From Erinaceus europaeus (taxonomy: Eukaryota > Chordata > Mammalia > Eulipotyphla > Erinaceidae), in assembly GCF_950295315.1 (NCBI RefSeq), contig NC_080164.1:9304502-9368501 (forward strand): 64,000 nucleotides of DNA. Direction: 5' to 3'. Made by a program: the position numbers and the translations under genes. How positions within the stretch are numbered: position 1 is the stretch's first letter; the number at the start of each line of letters is the position of its first letter. The notes under the pieces were generated by a model. It saw only the letters and a list, made by a program, of their open reading frames with translations, had not been told where the DNA came from and searched no databases. Of this stretch, positions 21,640 to 31,529 are shown in pieces.

Positions 21640-24030
21640 GTCTTATCACTATTTATTCGGGGGGGGATAGATTTAATATCTCAAGTTCCCTAACTGCCTA
21701 GACTATAGCCCTAAGCACAAATATTAGCTTTTGCTTAAAAACTTAATATCTCAGATTTTCAAGATGATAAAACTCTGATAATGGAATTAAATTATTCATG
21801 GAGCTCTAAAAATGTAACTGAAAATATAGCTCTGTAGACACCTACATCAACTACAGCTTTAGGCCAGATAGATCAAGGACCTTTTGGCCTTGTAAGTATC
21901 TAAAATACAAAGAGGTTCAGATACCACTAAAAGGGTTCACAGTATAGTGAAGTCAAGTATATTAATATAGATACTAAACACTGGATTATCATAGAAAAGA
22001 AATCCCCCAAGTAACATGGCTATAATAATAATTAATTATTTATATTTTAACTCTTTCTAAGACTATAAGAAAACCCTTGCATTTTCTTTAAGACCCTCAT
22101 TTCTGCTAGTCCTGGTACCTGTAGGACATGCCCAGACTTGATATTCCTTCTGTATGGTTCCTGATCACCATACCTAACCTAAGTTACCTTTAACCAAATC
22201 ACTACTGGTGCTGCCACCCACATTCTGCTGCTACTGAAATACTACTGTGGACTGTAACCGGAGATACCAAGTCTGAGAAGTCAACCTCACAGCTCTTCAA
22301 ATCTGGTGAGACCTTTCCTAACACATGGGACTACCTACATCCAGGTTAGATGGCACATCATTTAACTAAGTAACAGATACCAGATTAGGCTAGGGTTTAG
22401 GGTACTGGGGAGAGGTATACACGTATCCATAAACAAGGGGATACGTATAACTCAAAGTCAAAGTACCCATTAATGGTTGAATTGCCTAAAGAAAGCACCA
22501 TGAACTCTGTAATTGATTTAACTTAGACCAAATTAGCTGAGCAGCCTAACAGAAAGACACAAAGAAGACAGATCCCTAAAATCTAACTCTGGCTGGGCTC
22601 AACAAATGATAATCAAAGCCTAAACAACTGAGAGAAAATCTAAGATCATAGATAGAGGACTACGAAAGTTGGATAAGAACAAGAGTCTGGCCCAATTAAT
22701 AATGGCCCATTCGGTCAATATCACACCACCTCATCATGTGGGACTCGGGTCAGGGAATCCTTGGATTCCTGTACACATATGATGAGCCTAGACCTCTAAA
22801 GGGATCCTCTCTCTCCACTACCACTGGTCGCTTCCATATGGAATGGCATCTTGTGGGCCCTCCCAGGACCTTGTCCTCACCATAAGGCAAAGATGATAGG
22901 GATAGCCCCAGTCTCCAAAGGGAGGCTGGAGGTATCCTGCCCTAGCACTTGAAAAAGACTGATCCTTAAATGAGTGCAGCCTGCAATGTTCCTCAGATGT
23001 GACCGTGAGCTCAGACCAAGGGTGACTTAGAGGTTACACAGGCTCTGGTGCTCAATATATATGCCCTGGAGCAGATGGATGGAGGTTAAATGTAAATTTT
23101 AGCTGCAGATTTTTTTTTCAAGAATGGGAGCTACTCCCTGCCCTAATCCAACTTTCTAGCCCTTTTCTCTACTCTGACACCATTCTCTCCGACAATATTC
23201 ATGTCTGACCTCAAGCTAGCTACCAAACTCAAGCAAAACTACCATGGTTGTGTGCCCCCAGAAATATGCCTAAAATTATTTCCCTAGCTTTCTTCTAGCC
23301 TAAAATCTCTAATCTCATCTGCTCTAATCCTACTTTTTGTTTCCCCCTCATTAACCATTTTGTCTCAACTTAGGTCTTGCCACCTTTCAGACATCAAGCT
23401 ACAAATGCTACCATGAATCTACCCCGACTTCTCTGGGCAGACAAGCTCACCAATGTGTCCTGGAACATCATATTTCCAGAGCTCTGGTCCAGTAGGGAGA
23501 AATAGAAACAGGCTGTCGACCTGTCAACACCCAGGATCAGTGAAGAAGTGCTGGGAAATTGTGCAGTCACATCTGCCATGTTGTCCCCTCGGGCTATTGC
23601 TAGTTCCAGCGAGAGTTGGGACATTCTCGGAGCGCCTGTTCCACCATGTTGTGCCCTCAGGGCATTGTCTACTTCCCCACCATAGTTGAAGTGCTTTGGT
23701 TACTCCTCCCCCTTCCCATTCTCATGAAAGCTACTCCTATAAAAGCCCTTCTTCTTCCGCACCTCACTCTCTTGCCAGCGCTTCACTCGGTGTTCATACA
23801 CAGGAAAGGTTACTACGTGAGGCGGCCGTTTTCGCTACCTTCACGTGGCCCAACCTGTTTCTCTAGCACCCAGCTCTGAGGTGCCAGAGCAAATAAAGAT
23901 TTGTGTTCCCTCTTCACTCCAGACCTTCTCTCTCTCTTCTCCGCAGTGCACAACAACAAAGAAACAATTATGGAAGTCAGAATTCCTACCTTCTGCTCCC
24001 CCAAATCAACCTTGGTCATGCTGGGGCGGG
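21640..24030 (+). mobile_element. L1 3' UTR of the long decayed LINE-1
   Basis: It aligns in order with 38340-40650. Shared landmarks include the 'atcagctggggccc'-type block near 22730-22760, the gggaggctgga block near 22920 and the pyrimidine tract before 23395. It contains no frame of interest. Confidence 0.7.
23560..23958 (+). mobile_element. Solo LTR, related to the one at 3889-4244
   Basis: It begins TG and ends acaacaaca. It has a TATA box (ctataaaagccc near 23737), an AATAAA signal near 23890 and a 3' end resembling the 3889-4244 LTR (aataaagatttgtg, then ttctccgc). It interrupts the L1 3' UTR. The duplication is unclear, ggaaat versus aagaaa, so the ends may be off by a few bases. 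Confidence 0.7.
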
Positions 24031-24903
24031 GGGAGATATGATGAAGATAAGAGGGCTCTGAACTCCAGCTCCAGCAGCAACCAGAGAGAGAGAAGGAAAA
24101 GTAGAGGGACATGTGGTGGTAGTTATGTTGTCATGAGTGGCTTGGAGGGGAAGAGAGGGTTGAATCAGAAACAAAAGAGGGCAAGCAGCTGTGTTTCTCT
24201 CCTCTCCTCCCCAGGGTCAACTAAGAATACCAAAGGAGATCATCTGGGACTGCAACAAGACAGGACTAGAATGACTTCAAGAACCCACCAAATCACTGGT
24301 GAGTGCAAAATACATGTGGCTTGCAGAGGAGCCTAGGGAGAGATTAAGTGGTTGGTAACAGTCCGGTAGTTTACCAGTTGAGACAGCACCTCCAGTCTGT
24401 TTCACCAACAAAGATGACTGAAGGGAGGAGAGGAGTCCCCTAAGACTCACCAAATGCAACTCTAAGTCTCCATTGCTACTGCCTTCAGAAGCTGGAGCTG
24501 CACCCTTTGCTGACACCAGGGGACAGAGAACCAGGAAACTCAGGAGAAGATATATACTTCGATGGCCTAGTGGTAGGACTGTGAGAGTCTCTTTGCATTA
24601 CTACTGGATTATCTCTGCCACACCCTGCTTTATCTCTTGGTCAGGAGTAAAGGATTAAGCTAAGAAGCTTACTTATAGTTTAAAAGCCCTCAGCCTCCCA
24701 TAGCCTAAAGGGAAGAAAAAGACCAAAAGAAGCTGGTAAACCACTGTGCTCCAACTCAGGGATTAAAATAATATTGAAACAACTGTCAATTTCCACAACT
24801 GTGAACCCTTTAATTACCTTACATAGACACAACTCAATCCAGGCAAGAGTGATCAGTAATATGAAAAGTACTGAGAGAGGAAACTCACAATATACTATAT
24901 AGA

Positions 24904-25158
24904 ATGGTTAAACCAACAGGAAGAAATATTAGAGAAACGAACCATGACAAGAGTCCGACTAAAAGCCCCCCAAAGGTTGAAGCACAAATTAATGAGGTCA
25001 ATTTCCAAACAAGATCCCAACCACATTTTTTAGGAGAATATAACAAATGTTATAAATGTTTATCTGGAACCAGAAAAGCCTACAATTGCCAAAACAATCT
25101 TGAGAAGAAAGAAAAGAACTGGAAGCATCACACTCCCAGATCTCAAATTGTATTATAG
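24904..25158 (+). pseudogene. ORF1-ORF2 junction frame of the deleted L1
   Basis: An 84-codon open frame. The first 32 or so residues match an L1 ORF1p N-terminus, rich in basic residues and ending near EAQINE. After the junction the frame is not the native ORF2 frame, so the remaining residues are unlikely to be meaningful. Sequence upstream of the junction, aatgag then gt, resembles a splice donor, but a deletion is an equally valid explanation. Confidence 0.55.
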
Positions 25159-26165
25159 GGCCATTGTCATCAAAACTGCTTGGTACTGGAACATGAATAG
25201 ACACACTGACCAGTGGAATAGAACTGAGAGCCCAGAAGTAAGCCCCACACCTATGGACATCTAATCTTTGACAAAGGTGCCCAGACTATTAAACGGGGAA
25301 AGCAGAGTCTCTGCAACAAATGGTGTTGGAAAAAATGGGTTGAAACATGCAGAAGAATGAAACTAAACCATTATTTTTCCCCAAACAAAAAAGTAAATTC
25401 CAAGTGGATCAAGGCCTTGGATGTTACACCAGAAATTATCAGATACTTAGAGGAAAATATTGGCAGAACTCTTTTCCAAATAAATTTTAAAGACATTTTC
25501 AATGAAACAAATCCAATAACAAAGAAGACTAAAGCAAGCATAAACCTATAGGACTACATCAGATTAAAAAGGATCTTCATAGCAAAAGATTCCACTACCC
25601 AAACAAAGTATGAGTGAAGATCTTTACATACCATACATGAGACAAAAGGCTAATAACCAGAATATTAAGAGCTTGCCAAACTCAACAACAAGAAAACAAA
25701 TAACCCCATCCAAAAATGGGGAGAGGACATGGACAGAATATTCACCACAGAAGAGATCCAATAGGCAGAGAAACATATGAAAAAATGTTCCAAGTCTTTG
25801 ATTGTCAGAGAAATGCAAATAAAGACAACAATGAGATACCACTTCACTCCTGTGAGAATGTCATACATCAGAAAAGGTAACAGCAGCAAATTCTGGAGAG
25901 GTTGTGGGGTCAAAGGAACCCTCCTGCACTGCTGGTGGGAAGGTCAATTGGTCCAACCTCTGTGGAGAGCAGTCTGGGGAGCTCTCAGAAGGCTAGAAAT
26001 GGACCTACCCTATGATCCTGTAATTCCTCTCCTGGGGATATATCCTAAGGAACCCAACACATTCATCCAAAAAGATCTGTGTTCACATATGTTCTTGGCA
26101 GCACAATTTGTAATAACCAAAACCTGGAAGCAACCCAGGTTTCAACAACAGATGAGTGGCTGAGC
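25000..26165 (+). pseudogene. L1 ORF2 C-terminal remnant
   Basis: Recognisable ORF2 C-terminal region. The best piece is at 25777-26163 (128 codons) and contains the [16 protein letters not shown] zinc-knuckle region and LLGIYPKEP. Stops separate it from the upstream parts. No RT catalytic motif is present because the core is deleted. Confidence 0.75.
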
Positions 26166-26599
26166 AATTTGTGGTATATATACACAATGGTATACTACTC
26201 AACTATTAAAAATGGTGACTTCACCATTTTCAGCTGATCTTGGATGGACCTTGATAAATTCATTTTAAGTGAAATAAATTAGAAATAGAAAGATGAATAT
26301 AGGATGATCTTACTCTCATGCGGAAGTTGATAAACAGGATCAGAAGAGAAAACATAATTACAACCTGAACTGGAATTATTGTATTGCACCAAAGTAAAAG
26401 ACTCTGGGTTAGGTGGGGTGGGGGAGAATGCAGGTCCAGAAAGGATGACAGAGGACCTAGTGGGGGTTGTATTGTTATATGGAAGACTTGGAAATGTTAT
26501 GCATGTACAAACTATTGTATTTACTGTTGAATGTAAAACTATTCCCCAATAAAGAAATTTAAAATATATATATAAATAAATAAAAATAAAAGTCTCAAA

Positions 26600-26969
26600 A
26601 AATTAACAAAAGGGGGAAACTATGTATAAATGTGAACAGATTGTTGTAGAGATGATGGTTGGCCGATGTTTACAACCTTAGGGGAACTATGGTGGATCAC
26701 AGTGGGGAGAGTGAAGAGTCAAAACCCTGGTGGTGAGAATGGTGTGAATTCAAACCCCTGTTGACATGTAATTCTGTAATATAGAAAGGAAGGAAGGGAG
26801 TAAGGAAGGAAGGAAGAAAGGAAGAAAGAAAGAGAGAAAAAAAAACAGAAGGATCAGAGAAGAGGGAGGAGTAAGACCACAGAGAACTTCAGAGAGTGTC
26901 ACACTGTGACAACATGCCTGCTTACAAGGAACTCCTCTCTCTCTCTCTCTCACACGCACACGCACACGC

Positions 26970-27000
<31 letters not shown>
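26600..27000. repeat. L1-like 3' UTR scrap and simple repeats
   Basis: Positions 26660-26770 resemble an L1 3' end (gtggtgagaatggtgtgaa). They are followed by an aagg-rich tract (26785-26840) and a compound CT / CACACG / CA tract (26938-27000). Confidence 0.6.
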
Positions 27001-27001
<1 letters not shown>

Positions 27002-27415
27002 TAAGCCCAGTAGACCTGGACAGCCAGCCTTCCTGAGAAGCTAGTCTGGCAGCAAAGTTTCAAAGTCAGTAAAACTATGTCCACTGGCCCCTCAATGCCC
27101 CTTCTCCTATCAGGACACAGGCACTTGCTAAATCTCTAGCTAACTTCAGACTAGACATCCCCAGTCCCTGAGCCAAGAAGAGGCAGGTTGGGTTGTGTAT
27201 GGGGTCCTCTGCCCAGACAAAACAGAAAGTCATCCTAAACTCTGTCCAGTATCCAATGGACCTTGTGGGCCTCAGGTTTGAAGTAGCCCCCAAGGCTACA
27301 GAGACTGGCAGTGCCTGGCTCATGGTAGAGATCCACAGCCATGTGCCAGCCTTCTGAGGCCAGGACTATTTGCAGTCTATATCAGGCAGGCAGAGACCCA
27401 CTTAACAAGTCCAGT
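27001..27415. other. Unassigned unique DNA
   Basis: No gene or repeat recognised. Confidence 0.4.
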
Positions 27416-27417
27416 TC

Positions 27418-27555
27418 CCTGCAGGGGTAAAGTTTCATGAGTGCTGAAGCAGGCCTGCAGGTGTCTCTCTGTCTCTTTCCTTCTTTTTATCTCCCCCCTC
27501 CAGTGTCAATTTCTCTCTCCTTTTACCCAATAATAAAAATAAATAAATGGAATAT
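27418..27555 (+). repeat. 5'-truncated SINE
   Basis: Starts in the SINE body just after the B box position and runs through the CT-rich part to an aataaaaataaataaa tail. Confidence 0.75.
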
Positions 27556-27564
27556 TTTAAGAGG

Positions 27565-27795
27565 CCAGGTGATGGCACACCTGGTTGAGTGCACATGTTA
27601 CAATGTGCAAGGATCTAGGTTCAAGGCCCTGGTCCCCACCTGCAGGGGGAAGCTTTGCAAGTGGTGAAGCAGTGCTGCAGGTGTCTCTCTTTCTCTCATC
27701 CTCTCAATCTCCCCCAACCCTACTGATTTCTGACTGTACCTATCCAATATATAAAGCTATATATATATAGATCTTATTTTTAAAAAGAAAGAAAG
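27565..27795 (+). repeat. tRNA-derived SINE, short type
   Basis: Complete head (27566 onward), B box near 27617, body, CT-rich region and a ta-rich tail near 27755-27790. Confidence 0.85.
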
Positions 27796-27799
27796 AAGA

Positions 27800-28335
27800 C
27801 TTCTTCTGCTACACCAGGCTGCTGAGATCTGGCTTATGTGTTGGCCACAAGCACCGATACCACTTCCCCTGACTCACTGGATGAGACCTCATTCTTGCAT
27901 TCTGAGGAGACTCCATGAGGACCCAAGTCCAGTTTTGTCTGACTCTCGGTCTTGATGAAGCTGTGAACTTGCTTCAAGCTCCTCGGAACATCTCTGTGAA
28001 GCTTCTCCAGGTCACAGCCAACAGGCCTGAGCCCATCAGGAGGACTTCACTTGCACCGCTGTCCCTCTCCTGCCAACCCCAGAGTCACCTGCTCAATGTC
28101 AGGCTTCCACAGCACCAGGTGTGGTGAGCACAGCTGGCCCATGGAGAAGCGTCACAATAGAGGCTCAAAGCCTCAGGGGCAAAGGAAGTGGAGGACCCTA
28201 TTCAGCAAACACCCAAGGGCAGAAGCAAAAGCTGCCTGGTGTGATGTTAGAATGTGGAAACACAGGTTAGAATCCAGAAGTTGACACTGACATTAGACTC
28301 GCAACTATAAAATACATGTGAGGGACATATATCTA
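27800..28335. other. Unassigned unique DNA
   Basis: No recognisable gene. Two overlapping short frames (27915-28284) have no domain. Confidence 0.4.
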
Positions 28336-28339
28336 GACT

Positions 28340-28800
28340 CTCAATGTGTTCCAGTGGTCAGTGTGTTGATTTTTGTTCCATTATCACACAATTCAGATTA
28401 TAATTGACCTATAGTATAATTTAAAGTTGAATTTTTGATATCTTCTTTTTTGTTCCTTTTTCTCATAATTCATTTGACAAATATGGATATTATCTGGCTC
28501 TGAATAAACTTTTGTAACTTTTGTTCTATTTCCTTAAAGAAATTCAGTGACTTTAATAGGGACTACATGGAATTAGTATATTTCTGTGGGTAAACTGACC
28601 ATTGTACTGGTGTTATTTATTCCAATACATTAGCACTGAATATCTTTTCATAGCTTTTGTGTCTTCTTTTATTTCCTTTAGTAGTGGTTCATAATTTTCA
28701 GCATATGAGTATTTAATCTCTTTTTAAATTTCATTCATAATAGCTCTTTTTTTTTGCTGCTATTGTAATTAGCATTCATTTCTGGAAACATAAAAAACTA
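28340..28800 (-). mobile_element. Old L1 ORF2 fragment
   Basis: T-rich sequence whose antisense strand reads as L1 ORF2. The region around 28560-28720 has the pattern of the conserved ORF2 segment after the RT core. It is strongly diverged. Confidence 0.5.
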
Positions 28801-28809
28801 CAGGGGGGT

Positions 28810-29209
28810 TGTTGGAGTTTATAAAAGTGGCAGATTTATTAGGTACTTAAAAACTGCAGTAGCAAAATAAGCAAAGAGAGAAAGACCAGGCAGTCATGTG
28901 GCATGGGCCACAGTCCTGAAGCATCATCTAACAGCATTCAGCTACAACATGTGTGGGTCCTAGGAGAAACGGCGCTACTCAAGTTCCAGAAGAAGAGACA
29001 GGAACAGCAACAGTTGAAGGGGACAAAAGGCAAAAGGTAAAAAGGCTGAATTTCCACCAGACACTTGCTTAAGTGACCTCTCTTACCCATAATTCCTTGT
29101 GAATTTACATCCTATGCTATAATCTGTTCTAGTCTCATGATGTCAGCCATATGGTAATTATGTACATAGCCCATAATACCTTTTGCTTATAGTCAATGTA
29201 TTCCCAACA
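28810..29209 (-). mobile_element. LTR of an endogenous retrovirus
   Basis: The 400-bp sequence begins tgttgg and ends cccaaca, so on the minus strand it runs TGTTGGG...CCAACA. An AATAAA signal lies shortly before the minus-strand 3' end (near 28838). It does not resemble the other LTRs in the window closely. I found no matching duplication at the ends, so the call rests on termini and polyadenylation signal. Confidence 0.55.
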
Positions 29210-29460
29210 GTCTTCTAGTTTACTATTTGCATTTGTAATTTACTATTTGGTATTTCCAACGTAAGATTTATATTTCTTCATTTGTGTCCACCAACAAGAG
29301 CTTTATATGAACCCTTGGCTTCATATCATAAAAGAAAAAATGGATTGTATTGTCTTGTAAAGCATTATCCCCCCCCCAATAAAGTGACTTTCAAAAGTTT
29401 AAATAAATTCACAAGCTATACAGCTACCCCCCACTAAAAAAAAAAAAAAAAAAAAAAAAG
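29210..29460. other. AT-rich DNA ending in an A-run
   Basis: Probably old L1-derived sequence. A C-run lies near 29371 and a long A-run at about 29437-29459. Confidence 0.4.
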
Positions 29461-29467
29461 AGTCCAG

Positions 29468-29690
29468 AAGCTGGGGCCAGGGTGTTATGTGCCTTGTAGA
29501 GCGGACATGCTTCCATGTGCAGGTATCCAGGTTCAAGCCCTCAAGTCCTCACCTGAGGAAGAGTAACTTCAAGAGCAGTGAAGCAGGGCTACATGTGTCT
29601 CTCATTCTCCCTCTCTACTTCAGCCTCCCCTCTCAGTTTCTCTCTGTCTCTATCCAAAAAATGAATAATTAAAATTAAAAATATTGGAAA
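29468..29690 (+). repeat. tRNA-derived SINE, short type
   Basis: Head at 29470, B box ggttcaagcc near 29530, body, CT-rich region and A-rich tail. A CA run follows at 29732-29765. Confidence 0.8.
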
Positions 29691-29728
29691 AAATGCAGAA
29701 GCAGAATTATGGTCACATTCAGTATGTG

Positions 29729-29767
<39 letters not shown>

Positions 29768-29984
29768 AAGGGTCAATCTGTAGAAGGTGCAATCAGTGAG
29801 TGTGGGATGGATTGAGCCAAAGGTGTCTCTCCTGCTGCCCAGCACCATGTCTCTCAGGAGTCCTAGAGATTTTTTTCTCATTAGCCTTCATTTTTCATCC
29901 ATGGTTAGACTAACTTGCAGTGGAGAATTCAGAGAATGAGAAAGTCAGATGATGTGTGAACTCTGTGATATCCCCCTTCTCTCT

Positions 29985-30182
29985 CTCTCTCTCTTTTCTT
30001 TGATATGCCAGAAAGAAATTGAAGATGGGAGGTGATGAAGAGGGAGAGAAAGAGAGTGACACCTGCAGCTCTGCTTCACAGTTCAGAAGGCTTCCCCGAA
30101 GCAGGTGGAGACTGGTGGCTAGGACCTGGGTCTGGTTGAACATATGCGCTCAGTCGAGTGTACCACAACCCAGGCCCCGGTC
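29985..30182 (-). repeat. tRNA-derived SINE, short type
   Basis: Read on the minus strand: head near 30180, body around 30060-30110, then the CT-rich region (ga-rich on plus). Confidence 0.75.
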
Positions 30183-30189
30183 CTCATTC

Positions 30190-30750
30190 TCTCTGACGCT
30201 GAAAACTTTTTAAACAACTAGATCTCTTGGCCCTGTCTGTGATTCTGTGCAAACAGACCAGTCGCATTCAATAATCTCTTCTTACTCAGTACAGCCACCA
30301 AAAAATCTGGGGGCCGACTGGAAGTTGGGTTCTGGTTCACATTGCAGTTGCCATCATGTCCAGGGCCAGGGCCAGGGCCCACCTGCACACCTGTCTGAGA
30401 CCCTGGGTTTTGTGCAGAGCTGTCACTAGTCCACTGGGAGTATCGTGCATCCCTTGCTGAAGGAGCTTTGCTTTGGCAGTCGGAGGGGACCAAGCACAAG
30501 TGTCTGGTCAACTGGAAAGTGGGTGTTCAGAATGGGGCAGGGGGGTCTTGGGAAGCTCTTTGCTAGACCTGGTATAGCCCCTTACACACTCTCACAGAAA
30601 CTTCTCTTCCCATGGCTAAGCAATGGGGCAGTGCAGAGAAATTTCTCCCTCTTTTCCTAATTATGTTCCATGTGCTTGCTTCTCTCCAATTGTCAGTGAT
30701 ATAATTCTATCTCCAAGGCAGTCAGATGCACTTGGAGAGCCTTGAATAAT
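30190..30750. other. Unassigned unique DNA
   Basis: No gene or repeat recognised. The short frames have no domain. Confidence 0.4.
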
Positions 30751-30754
30751 TCAG

Positions 30755-31165
30755 GTAGGTCCATGTTCACAGCCGCTTTATTCCCAATAGCAAAAACTTG
30801 GAAACAACCAGAATACCCTTCAACAGATGACCAGATACAAAAAGTATGGGAAATATATTCTGTGGAGTATTACTCAGCAATAAAAAATAGATGAGGTTGT
30901 GTCCTTTGGGATAATGTGGATGGAACTGAAGAATACGATGCTCACTGAAGCAAGTAAGGAGGTGAAGGACAACTACAGAATGGTCTCACTCATATGCAGA
31001 ACAGTGACAATTAAACATATGAATGTGGAAAAAAATGCCAACCGTTAAGAATATGGGAGAACTATAGTGATTATCTGTGGGGATGAACACACAGATCTTT
31101 GGTGACAGGAGTGGTGACCAAAAAAAAGATTCTTTTTTGCTCAATAAAGCTCTAAAGTTAGAAAA
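30755..31165 (+). mobile_element. L1 3' end fragment
   Basis: Sense-strand ORF2 C-terminus (30760-31010, parallel to 21276-21520) followed by a short 3' UTR and an A-run at about 31159-31169. Confidence 0.75.
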
Positions 31166-31169
31166 AAAA

Positions 31170-31271
31170 AAAGTGAGTGAGTGTGTGAGTGAGTAAGCGA
31201 GTGAAAATAAATTTAGGTAGGAATGTGAGTGCATGTGTATGCACAAGTGAGTGGGTGTGTGCATGTGTGTA

Positions 31272-31307
<36 letters not shown>

Positions 31308-31471
31308 GATACAAGAATGGAAGCAAATGTTAGGGAGGGAGTATGGTCCAGGGAGAAGAGGGGCAGCCTCTAGAGTCTTTCAAGGAGTGGATTCTAGAAC
31401 TCCAGTAGAGGTACAGCCTTGCCAGCCCATTCCAGAATCTAATCTCTAGAGCTGGAAAATAAATCGTGTGT

Positions 31472-31516
<45 letters not shown>

Positions 31517-31520
31517 CACT
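31170..31520. repeat. GTGA and TG simple repeats
   Basis: A GTGA-rich tract (31170-31260) leads to a TG run (31276-31306). A second TG run lies at 31465-31510. Confidence 0.85.
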
Positions 31521-31529
31521 TCTAGACTG

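Larger units (their letters stand above)
15700..24030 (+). mobile_element. Long decayed LINE-1
   Basis: From left to right it holds an ORF1 remnant, an inter-ORF spacer, an ORF2 remnant covering endonuclease to C-terminus, and a long 3' UTR. It is broken by many stops and by two later insertions (18732-19232 and 23560-23958). The 3' UTR matches the copies at 0.6-5.2 kb and 38.4-40.8 kb but ends early, near 24030, without the usual A-rich terminus. Both edges are approximate. Confidence 0.75.
24030..26570 (+). mobile_element. Internally deleted LINE-1 (5' UTR + ORF1 start + ORF2 end)
   Basis: Likely 5' UTR runs to about 24903. The first 32 or so codons of ORF1 follow (MVKPTGRNIRETNHDKSPTK from 24904). 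The sequence then switches near 24998 straight to the last third of ORF2, aligning with 36400-38100. It ends with a 3' UTR of the second family, an aataaagaaattt signal and an A-rich tail. The rest of ORF1, the endonuclease and the RT core are missing. Confidence 0.7.

Noticed and set aside
23845..24336. 163-codon open frame as a gene
   Set aside because: It starts inside an LTR and crosses the L1 3' UTR and a likely L1 5' UTR; composition fits chance.
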